DNA of 12,482 bases, taken from the NCBI GenBank assembly GCA_002298665.1, contig DBKW01000039.1, positions 1,322 through 13,803 of the forward strand. The letters are read 5' to 3'. Under the pieces are notes generated by a model. That model was not told the origin of the DNA. It ran no database searches and was given only the letters and a program-made list of their open reading frames with translations. This document shows positions 1 through 5,859 of the stretch, one piece after another; within the stretch, counting starts at the first letter, position 1; each line of letters begins with the position of its first letter. Both the position numbers and the translations under genes were made by a program. This DNA is from Verrucomicrobia bacterium UBA740 (GTDB lineage Bacteria; Verrucomicrobiota; Kiritimatiellia; RFP12; UBA1067).

Positions 1-1686
1 CGCGTGCTCGTGCTCGTGGACGGCGAGCGGCTGAACAATCCCGACATGAACGCGCCCAACCTCGCGCAGGTCTCGCTCGCTTCCGTCAAGCAGATCGAAG
101 TCCTGACCGGTCCGCAGACCGTCCTGCACGGCGACGGCGCTTCGGCGGGCATGATCAACATCGTCACCGAACCGACGGACTACGACAGCCACGGCGCCTT
201 CGAACTGCACGGCGGCAGCTGGAACACCATCGGCGGCTCGCTCGCCTATCGCGGCGGACTGAAGGACGAGGGCCTTCTCTACTGGGCAAGCGCCGCGTAC
301 GACCACTCGGACGGCTACCGCGAGAACTCCGGCTTCGACATCTGGAACGTCAACGGCGGCATCCGCAAGAACTGGGACAACGGTTCGTGGCTGAAGATCG
401 CCGCGTTCTACAACGACAGCGACTACGAGACCCCGAGCAGCCTGACGCGCGCCCAGTGGCATGCGGACCCGCGCCAGTCCACCTCGCAGGACGACTACTA
501 CCGCCGCACAACCTACGGCCTGAACGCGACGCTCAACGCCCAAATCAACGATGAAAACGCGTTCAAAGTGTCCGGAACCGCGTCGCACCGCCATATGCAG
601 GCGCGCTCCTACGGCTACTGGAACAGCGACTACCAGATCTATTCCTATGAAATCACGCCCCAGTGGATCAATTCGGCGGACGTCTTCGGGCTCGCGAACG
701 AATTCATCCTCGGCTCGACCTTCCGCTACGACCGCAACGATGCGACCTCGTGGGGGACGTCCGCCTACGGCTTCTCGCGCATGAAAGGCCGCGTCACACG
801 GCAGGCGATGGGCGTCTTCGCGCAGGATACGCTGCACCTCAACGACTACGTCGCCCTGCAGTTGGGCGGACGCTACGAGCGCATTTGGATGCGGGATGCG
901 GGCTACAACGACGCGGCGAACCGCACGACCGACGAACACGCCTACGACGCGGCGCTTCTCTTCACGCCCGTCAAGGACCTGAAGACCTACGTCCGCTTCT
1001 CGCGCTTCTTCCGTGCGCCGTTCCTGGACGAGCTGCCTTACAACGGTTCCACGCTCACGCCCGAAACGGGCTGGATGGCTGACGTCGGCGCCGACTGGAC
1101 ATTCCTGGACGAGTTCAATCTCGGCGGCAACCTCTACTATTCGGAGTTGAAACACGAAATCTTCTATAATCCGTATGTAGGCTATGGACTCAACATGAAC
1201 TCGCCGGCGGATACGGTGCGCGAGGGACTGAACCTGCATGCCGGCTGGGAACGCGAGAAGGTCGCGGGCGTCCAGCTCGCCTATTCGTACGTGGACGCCC
1301 GGTTCGACGGCGGACAGTATGACGACAAGGACATCCCCGGCGTCTCCGAACAGACGGTTTCGCTTACGGGGCGCGTGTACCTCTGGGACGAGTTCTTCGT
1401 CTTCGGCGGCTACCGCTACCAGACGGCGCAGTGGGCGATTTCGGACTTCAACAATACGGGCGCCTACGCCGGCTCCAAGAAGTACGGACGCATCCCCGCC
1501 TACGGCGTCTTCCACATCGGCGCGGAATACGCCCCCGAGTTCGTCTCCTGGCTCAAGGGATTCAAGTTCGGCTTCACCGTCGACAACCTCTTCGACAAGA
1601 ACTACTGCGATTACGTGACCTACGGCACCGCCTACTACCCGGGCGCGGGACGCTCGTACATGTTCACGGTCCGCTATGAATTCTGA
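1..1686 (+). CDS. TonB-dependent outer-membrane receptor, C-terminal part (5'-truncated by the window)
   Basis: This is a gated outer-membrane pore for high-affinity import of a scarce ligand, energised by TonB/ExbBD; the ligand cannot be told from the sequence. The frame is open from base 1, so the start, signal peptide and TonB box lie outside the window, and 561 residues are visible. Residues 1-56 are the end of the plug domain, with the typical LVDGERLNN strand followed by IEVLTGPQTVLHGDGASAG and INIVT. The rest is a beta-barrel rich in alternating aromatic strands (YWASAAYDHSDGY, YVRFSRFFRAPFLDELPY). It ends in SYMFTVRYEF, and the terminal phenylalanine is the usual signal for insertion by the BAM complex. 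The FRAPFLDEL and VDNLFDKNYCDY segments are family-typical late-barrel motifs. It stops at TGA 1684-1686 just before a strong terminator, so it is the last gene of its transcript. Confidence 0.93.
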   Translation, partial: RVLVLVDGERLNNPDMNAPNLAQVSLASVKQIEVLTGPQTVLHGDGASAGMINIVTEPTDYDSHGAFELHGGSWNTIGGSLAYRGGLKDEGLLYWASAAYDHSDGYRENSGFDIWNVNGGIRKNWDNGSWLKIAAFYNDSDYETPSSLTRAQWHADPRQSTSQDDYYRRTTYGLNATLNAQINDENAFKVSGTASHRHMQARSYGYWNSDYQIYSYEITPQWINSADVFGLANEFILGSTFRYDRNDATSWGTSAYGFSRMKGRVTRQAMGVFAQDTLHLNDYVALQLGGRYERIWMRDAGYNDAANRTTDEHAYDAALLFTPVKDLKTYVRFSRFFRAPFLDELPYNGSTLTPETGWMADVGADWTFLDEFNLGGNLYYSELKHEIFYNPYVGYGLNMNSPADTVREGLNLHAGWEREKVAGVQLAYSYVDARFDGGQYDDKDIPGVSEQTVSLTGRVYLWDEFFVFGGYRYQTAQWAISDFNNTGAYAGSKKYGRIPAYGVFHIGAEYAPEFVSWLKGFKFGFTVDNLFDKNYCDYVTYGTAYYPGAGRSYMFTVRYEF

Positions 1687-1702
1687 TTGAGCCGCTACGC
1701 GC

Positions 1703-1745
1703 AAGAAAAGGCCATCCGTCCGTGGGGCGGATGGCTTTTTCTTTG
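1703..1745 (+). terminator. Rho-independent terminator of the TonB receptor transcript
   Basis: A perfect 8-bp stem GCCATCCG (1711-1718) / CGGATGGC (1728-1735) with a 9-nt loop is followed by TTTTTCTTT. The A-rich stretch AAGAAAAG before the stem can pair with the T-rich tail, so the hairpin may also work for transcripts arriving from the right. It begins 16 bases after the receptor's stop codon. Confidence 0.9.
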
Positions 1746-2048
1746 CACGAACAACCTCACATGCCCCGGCCGGCTGCGTCGCCTCACCATGAGACGGACG
1801 GGAGACCAAGGTCTCTTGAAGCTGGCGCGGACAAACGACGCGCCCGTCCCGGGAGATCCGGCGAGGAACACCGCCGCGACAAGGCCAGACTCCCCTTGCC
1901 CAGCCCATCCGCGGACGGGTGCCAAGCAGAGAATAAACTCCGACGGGCGACAAAGGACTACGCCAACGTTTCGCCCGGGGCTCCGCGGGTTCCACCCCCC
2001 GGGTACAGGCGAACGGCCTTTTCAATAGCCCGCCGCGCGGTCTAGTTC

Positions 2049-2072
2049 GGGGCGGCAGGGGCCTGCCGCCCC
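2049..2072. repeat. REP-like palindrome, copy 1
   Basis: GGGGCGGCAGG (2049-2059) is the exact reverse complement of CCTGCCGCCCC (2062-2072), with only two bases between the arms. There is no T-run on either side, so it does not look like an intrinsic terminator. A shorter version of the same palindrome lies at 2188-2209, each copy sitting next to one copy of a 35-bp direct repeat. Confidence 0.75.
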
Positions 2073-2085
2073 TACCTGGATTGGG

Positions 2086-2120
2086 GACGCCACCGTCGGT
2101 TAGGCAACCCCCGTGGTAGG
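2086..2120. repeat. 35-bp direct repeat, copy 1
   Basis: A 35-base block that starts GACGCCACCGTCGG and ends CCCCCGTGGTAGG recurs without mismatch at 2154-2188, 68 bp further on. It does not appear elsewhere in the window. Its GTAGG end, next to GGGCGGCAG palindromes, suggests it belongs to a dispersed intergenic repeat family. Confidence 0.85.
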
Positions 2121-2153
2121 CAGCCACCAGCCCTCGCCCGCATTGGCGTCCGA

Positions 2154-2188
2154 GACGCCACCGTCGGTTAGGCAACCCCCGTGGTAGG
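2154..2188. repeat. 35-bp direct repeat, copy 2
   Basis: This is the exact second copy of the block at 2086-2120. Its last base is the first base of the palindrome at 2188-2209. Confidence 0.85.
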
Positions 2189-2209
2189 GGCGGCAGTCCC
2201 CTGCCGCCC
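2188..2209. repeat. REP-like palindrome, copy 2
   Basis: GGGCGGCAG (2188-2196) pairs with CTGCCGCCC (2201-2209) across a TCCC loop. It matches the core of the palindrome at 2049-2072. Confidence 0.7.
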
Positions 2210-2331
2210 GTTATGAGTTGGCCACGTGGATCGGGCTAGGCGGCGCGTGCGGAGCCTGCGGCAGAACGTTAGTGAAGCCTTTGCCGCCCCTCGGAGTTTA
2301 GACTCCGCGTCTCCCTCGGAGAGACGGGTTG

Positions 2332-2435
2332 CCGTTCCGGCGCAACCGCCACCCCGTTCCGGCGCAACGGCATCACCGTTCCGGCGCAACGGCATCACCG
2401 TTCCGGCGCAACCGCCACCCCGTTCCGCCGCGTTT
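2332..2435. repeat. 22-bp tandem repeat, four full units and one partial
   Basis: Units start at 2332, 2354, 2376 and 2398, each opening with CCGTTCCGGCGCAAC; a partial, diverged fifth starts at 2420. Two variants alternate as A-B-B-A: A ends CGCCACC and B ends GGCATCA. The period is not a multiple of three, so an open frame through it would not keep a repeated peptide; I read it as non-coding. Confidence 0.85.
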
Positions 2436-2580
2436 GGCCCCCCGTCTGGAGCGTTCCCGGCGGGCGAAACGGGGCGGATAGACCGAGGAGTCTCGATTTT
2501 GATGAGATATCTGCCTATTTTATGTCAGATTTCTATTTAAAACGCAAACTAACGGACGTTTTCACGCCTTCGTCCACTCC

Positions 2581-2622
2581 ATTTTCGTGCCCATGAGAAT
2601 TTTTCCTCATGGGCACGAAAAT
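2581..2622. repeat. Perfect inverted repeat with 17-bp arms
   Basis: ATTTTCGTGCCCATGAG (2581-2597) is the exact reverse complement of 2606-2622, separated by an 8-nt loop AATTTTTC. The T-rich end is on the outside of the left arm and the A-rich end follows the right arm. That is the reverse of the A-stem-T order of an intrinsic terminator, and no T-run follows on either strand. It may be a cruciform or a miniature element; its role is unknown. Confidence 0.85.
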
Positions 2623-3013
2623 CCCGTCTGTTCGTGACGTCCCGCGGCCGGACAGGACACTGTCAGCGCGAAATATCCACTTCTGCCATCGGGACCGTTT
2701 GAGGCGCGCGATTTGCATGATAATGTGTACCGGATTCTCAAAACGCCCGTTCTCCTTCTCCTTATAACTGGAAATGTTCTGCCGATGACGCGGTCGCGAC
2801 ATCTCGTGCCCGCCGGGGCTTCAAGCTGCTATTTGCCTGTTTTATGCTTGATTAGTGTTTTATGACGATTTACGCAACTCTCACGCGAGAATCGGCACGC
2901 GGCGCTCCGCCAAAGCCGGGAAGAAGCCGGAATCCGCCGCGTACAAGAAGGAACGACGGTATACACAGTATTGGACAACCAGCGGCCACCCCCGTTTCTC
3001 ACTAGTGCACTTT

Positions 3014-3190
3014 CTATCTGACAAACCAGGACACTAGCGGATCGGCGGTCTGCCACTTGGCGAGGTCGGCACGGTAGTTGCGCATCAGGAACACGCGTCC
3101 GAGACCGGAGACATGTGGCTTGCCCGTGAAGAATGCCGCGTCGCCTTCGCCGAATGCCGTCTGCGAAACGATTGAAGATTCTGCCGTCAT
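3014..3190 (-). pseudogene. Truncated third orphan Rhs-core fragment (tip lost)
   Basis: This is a 58-codon frame whose ATG (3190-3188) follows the TAA stop of the upstream partner gene with no gap. After MTAESSIVS it reads QTAFGEGDAAFFTGK...GLGRVFLMRNYRADLAKWQTADPL, almost identical to the core end of the full Rhs protein. Where the others continue GYPDGWN and a tip, this one breaks off after ADPL and stops six codons later at TAG. By eye its DNA differs from the main copy at about 11 of 126 aligned bases. No ribosome binding site stands out. It is either the scar of a lost third tip cassette or a short leftover that preserves homology for recombination. Whether the peptide is made is unknown. 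Confidence 0.8.
3039..3165 (-). repeat. Shared Rhs-core DNA segment, copy 3
   Basis: This is homologous to 4618-4760 and 6362-6506, and it encodes the stretch from TAFGEGDAAFF to QTADP. The match is near-continuous in the core and ends sharply where the tips begin, which makes it a plausible recombination site for tip exchange. Confidence 0.8.
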
Positions 3191-4120
3191 TTACTGTTCG
3201 CGTATTCTCTTGTCTTTGAGACTTTGTTGTTCTTCTTCCCGCAAGGAATGTCCGCGGTATATCATGCCGTTCTTGATATAACATGCACAACGGACATCGT
3301 CACTTTCTATGCGTCCTTTCTCGAAAAGCTCCCTCCGCTTCTGCGAATAGGTTGAGGCGAACCACATCTCCGTACGTTTCAACCCCGTTATGAAATCAAT
3401 GGCCGGCATAAAATCGCGCGTGGGCTCGTCCGGTTCTGTCTCTCCGCCCAAGCGAAGTTTCCAGAAGCCGTCCTCGTGCACGTACTTGACAGGTTCATTG
3501 GCAAACTGGAAATCTTGCTCGTTCAATTTCAAAGCCTCGTCTTGCAGCAGGTCGCGAAGCGTACGAGGATGTCCCCGGTGCCTGCTTCGATAGGCATTCA
3601 GCCCAGAACCAACAATCAATAGACACCTGAACTTTTCCTGTCGAAGAACATGCTCGTTCTCTTTAAACAGAGGATTCTTGGTGCATGGCAACCATTCCCT
3701 GACATTGGATGGCATTACCATGATTCCTTTTCCTCCATTGCCGTTTATCAGGCGCGCCAAAGCATATTCAAGCTGAAGACGATGCCTCACATATGGCCAG
3801 CTTCCCATCAGGTGCGCATTCTCTTCAAGAAACACGACAAAGCGAGAAGCCGTCGTGATCCACCGCCTGAACTCGGTGCCATCTCCACTTTTAAAAGCGG
3901 ACTCGGCTCCCGTCAACACCCATCTTAGCCATTCCTCGTTTATTCCCCCAAGCTTTGAAACAAAGTCGATCTTCTGCCGTTCCCTGCTTCTCGTCTCATG
4001 CGACTCCTCTCGAAAAGGATCGGCACGAGGCCCGCATAAATCGAATTGATCGTCCGCCCACGTCCGAACAACTAGACTGAGGCCGATCAACACGCACATT
4101 GCAAACAGACGCCTATTCAT
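3191..4120 (-). CDS. Secreted partner (putative immunity protein) of the orphan tip
   Basis: Unrecognised 309-residue protein. I place the start at ATG 4120-4118 (MNRRLF) because GGAGGG (4132-4127) lies 7 nt upstream and a signal peptide begins there; an upstream ATG at 4156 would put 12 residues before it. The N-terminus is a basic-hydrophobic Sec signal (MNRRLFAMCVLIGLSLVV, cleavage probably after RTWA), so the mature protein should be periplasmic. The middle (roughly residues 60-140) looks helical. A later stretch, LNAYRSRHRGHPRTLRDLL, faintly resembles segments seen in pseudopilin-like and DUF proteins, too weak for a call. It overlaps the 3' end of the orphan tip gene by 8 bp (ATGAATAG), so the two are translationally coupled. 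By position it is the tip's cognate partner; immunity is an inference. Base composition is lower in GC than the Rhs core. Confidence 0.75.
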   Translation of the reverse strand: MNRRLFAMCVLIGLSLVVRTWADDQFDLCGPRADPFREESHETRSRERQKIDFVSKLGGINEEWLRWVLTGAESAFKSGDGTEFRRWITTASRFVVFLEENAHLMGSWPYVRHRLQLEYALARLINGNGGKGIMVMPSNVREWLPCTKNPLFKENEHVLRQEKFRCLLIVGSGLNAYRSRHRGHPRTLRDLLQDEALKLNEQDFQFANEPVKYVHEDGFWKLRLGGETEPDEPTRDFMPAIDFITGLKRTEMWFASTYSQKRRELFEKGRIESDDVRCACYIKNGMIYRGHSLREEEQQSLKDKRIREQ

Positions 4121-4844
4121 AAACCACCCTCCATTTGAATTCACAGCCTGAAACAAATCTCACACCGCCCTGAACGTCAATATCAGGATCAACCTTTACT
4201 AATGCGACAGAATAGACTTTATGACCAACTCCTATTACACCTATAATATCAGCATCTGTAGGAGGAACGCATTCATAGGCAGAAAAGCCGCCCGATGCGA
4301 TATCCGCTTGCAATAACTCATCAAACCAGAATCCATTGTCTAGAATCTCATCCAGCTTGCCTTTGACAGCATCATCCAAAGTCCCTTTCAATTGTTTGCA
4401 AAAGTCCTGAAAGGTCTTTATTCCCAAAATGTCCATAACCTGTGCACCCTTATCCCATTTGTGTTTCATGAATTCAAAAACATCAAGAAGGGGGTAGCCG
4501 CCCATTCCTGAAGGGTCGTACGGGCACTTCCAAGTAGTATATACATATGCAATCGTCGCACCCCACAAGTCCACTGCCCTTGTCGCCCCATTCCCGCAGT
4601 ACGCGAGCGAGTTCCAGCCATCGGGATAGCCAAGCGGGTCGGCGGTCTGCCACTTGGCGAGATCGGGACGATAGTTCCGGAAGAGGAACGCGTGTCCGAG
4701 GTCGGGAACAAGGGGCTTGCCGGTGAAGAATGCCGCGTCGCCCTCGCCAAACGCCGTCAGCGAGGGCGCGGAATAGCGCCGCGCACGCTTCTCCACCTTC
4801 TCCAACAAACGACAGGCGGAATGCTTTCCACACAAACACATCAT
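4113..4844 (-). CDS. Orphan Rhs-core fragment with a second, different C-terminal tip
   Basis: This is a 243-residue protein. Residues 1-20 (MMCLCGKHSACRLLEKVEKR) match nothing I know. From about residue 22 it follows the end of the Rhs core: ARRYSAPSLTAFGEGDAAFFTGK, GHAFLFRNYRPDLAKWQTADPLGYPDGWN and VDLWG. After VDLWG comes a 148-residue tip unrelated to that of the full Rhs protein, ending CEFKWRVVYE. I see no known toxin motif in it. The ATG overlaps the TGA of the preceding partner gene as ATGA (4844-4841), and AGAGG lies 7 nt upstream, so it is likely translated by coupling. It has no signal peptide of its own, which fits a silent donor cassette that becomes functional only when recombined onto the full Rhs gene. 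The tip region is visibly AT-richer than the core. Confidence 0.85.
   Translation of the reverse strand: MMCLCGKHSACRLLEKVEKRARRYSAPSLTAFGEGDAAFFTGKPLVPDLGHAFLFRNYRPDLAKWQTADPLGYPDGWNSLAYCGNGATRAVDLWGATIAYVYTTWKCPYDPSGMGGYPLLDVFEFMKHKWDKGAQVMDILGIKTFQDFCKQLKGTLDDAVKGKLDEILDNGFWFDELLQADIASGGFSAYECVPPTDADIIGVIGVGHKVYSVALVKVDPDIDVQGGVRFVSGCEFKWRVVYE
4618..4760 (-). repeat. Shared Rhs-core DNA segment, copy 2
   Basis: This is homologous to 6362-6506 (whole length) and 3039-3165. It differs from copy 1 at scattered positions across the middle, and its right end is identical over the bases encoding AFGEGDAAFF. It supplies homology for exchanging tip 2 with tip 1. Confidence 0.8.
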
Positions 4845-5857
4845 ATCCCCGCCTCTTTCCCCATGTCCGAATGGGATCTGTCTACTATTATATACTCCCT
4901 TCCAACCGTAAGACGCGCACCTCTCAGAGTCTCACCCCGTCGAAAGATTTCCCGCCGCCGCCTGGAGAAGTCCGAGGACAGGTGGATGATCCCCGTCAGA
5001 TCGGTGCGGTCATCTGAGATGCTCGTGACGCCGTCCACCTGCGGTACGAAGGAGAAACGCTCCATAAAATCACCGGTGAAGCCAACTTTCGACCAGAGAA
5101 GAGTCCAGCCGCTCCGACTCGACACGAATCGGAAGGTCCTTTTCCTCATCACTCCTGCCAGCCGCGCATCCTCATCAGTTCCGATGACATACTCCGCAAC
5201 ACCCGAAGGATCATCTTTCGCATCCTCTATGTGAAATGAAAGTAGCACAAAATCCCTGAAGCGTCGCAGCCTTGAAAACCGGCCTGTCCCAATATGAATC
5301 CAGTCACATTTTGACACATCCACATTAATCAACTCATCGCCCAGAACATCATGCGCTATCGTTCTTGCAAGGTTCTTCCGACACCGTCCCGACTCCCTTA
5401 TCCTGACAATCGAATACAGAAGGCTCACAACATGTCGTTCGTAGGAAAAGAGCGAGAACTTCTTTTTGGGGGACACGACCGCATTCCTCTGGCTCCGCAA
5501 CACTTTTGCAATTCGCTTGGCATCCTCAATTGCGTCTTGTTCCGAACCGCTCAGGACATTTTTTTCGAACGACTCCAATAGATGTAGATAGCCGATTAAA
5601 TGATCCATATATTTGTGTTCGGCAAAGTAGAATCTAATAATGTCATCCTTCGAGAACTTTTCCGAGGCTATTTTCACATCTCCGTTTGTAAAATGGCAAC
5701 CACAGTAGTTGAACGCCAGAGACTCAGACAGAAACTTTCGGAATCTAGACAGATCCGACTCCCTTATTGAGACTTCCTCTCGACTGCAGGCAGCGCACAA
5801 AAAGCACAGTGCAGCCACGGTTTTCAAGTTGCATCTAAACAAAAGTCGCAATTTCAC
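4841..5857 (-). CDS. Lipoprotein partner (putative immunity protein) of the main Rhs tip
   Basis: Unrecognised 338-residue protein. I choose GTG 5857-5855 as the start because GGAGGA (5869-5864) lies 6 nt upstream. The frame also has an ATG at 5875 inside the Rhs tip, but that would precede the ribosome binding site. From the GTG the protein opens as a lipoprotein signal: MKLRLLFRC, a hydrophobic run, then FLCAAC, with cysteine 24 the probable lipid-modified residue; cysteine at -3 is slightly atypical. It should therefore sit on the periplasmic side of a membrane. The rest is a mix of helical segments (about residues 75-130, rich in E/K/R) and strand-like segments (about 170-290). It starts 2 bp after the Rhs stop codon and ends in an ATGA overlap with the orphan tip gene. 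Pairing with the Rhs tip is inferred from position. Confidence 0.78.
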   Translation of the reverse strand: MKLRLLFRCNLKTVAALCFLCAACSREEVSIRESDLSRFRKFLSESLAFNYCGCHFTNGDVKIASEKFSKDDIIRFYFAEHKYMDHLIGYLHLLESFEKNVLSGSEQDAIEDAKRIAKVLRSQRNAVVSPKKKFSLFSYERHVVSLLYSIVRIRESGRCRKNLARTIAHDVLGDELINVDVSKCDWIHIGTGRFSRLRRFRDFVLLSFHIEDAKDDPSGVAEYVIGTDEDARLAGVMRKRTFRFVSSRSGWTLLWSKVGFTGDFMERFSFVPQVDGVTSISDDRTDLTGIIHLSSDFSRRRREIFRRGETLRGARLTVGREYIIVDRSHSDMGKEAGI

Positions 5858-5859
5858 CG

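Larger units (their letters stand above)
1746..3013. other. Long gene-free region rich in repeats and palindromes
   Basis: I find no gene here. Open frames exist on both strands, but they are short, lack a convincing ribosome binding site, and run through repeats whose 22-bp period is not a multiple of three. The left part (to about 2480) is GC-rich and carries REP-like palindromes, a 35-bp direct repeat and a tandem array, listed separately. The right part (about 2490-3013) is more mixed in composition. It holds the 17-bp-arm hairpin and the stretch just downstream of the truncated third Rhs core fragment. That stretch could be decayed remains of a lost cassette or mobile element, but I recognise no transposase in it. 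Confidence 0.6.

Noticed and set aside
1974..2003. CCCGGGG/CCCCGGG inverted repeat
   Set aside because: Arms of 7 bp made only of G and C are expected by chance in DNA this GC-rich.
2226..2540. Possible small gene on the plus strand
   Set aside because: It crosses the 22-bp tandem array out of phase with codons, has no ribosome binding site, and gives a low-complexity Arg/Pro/Ala protein.
2533..2802. Possible small gene on the minus strand
   Set aside because: The sequence is not recognisable and the frame passes through both arms of the 17-bp hairpin. Support is too thin.
2855..3037. 60-codon plus-strand frame ending LSDKPGH
   Set aside because: It starts at GTG without a ribosome binding site and ends at the break of the truncated core fragment. 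I could not match it to a transposase.
4121..4156. Upstream ATG start for partner 2
   Set aside because: The ATG at 4120 has a proper ribosome binding site and begins exactly at a signal peptide; the upstream ATG would bury it.
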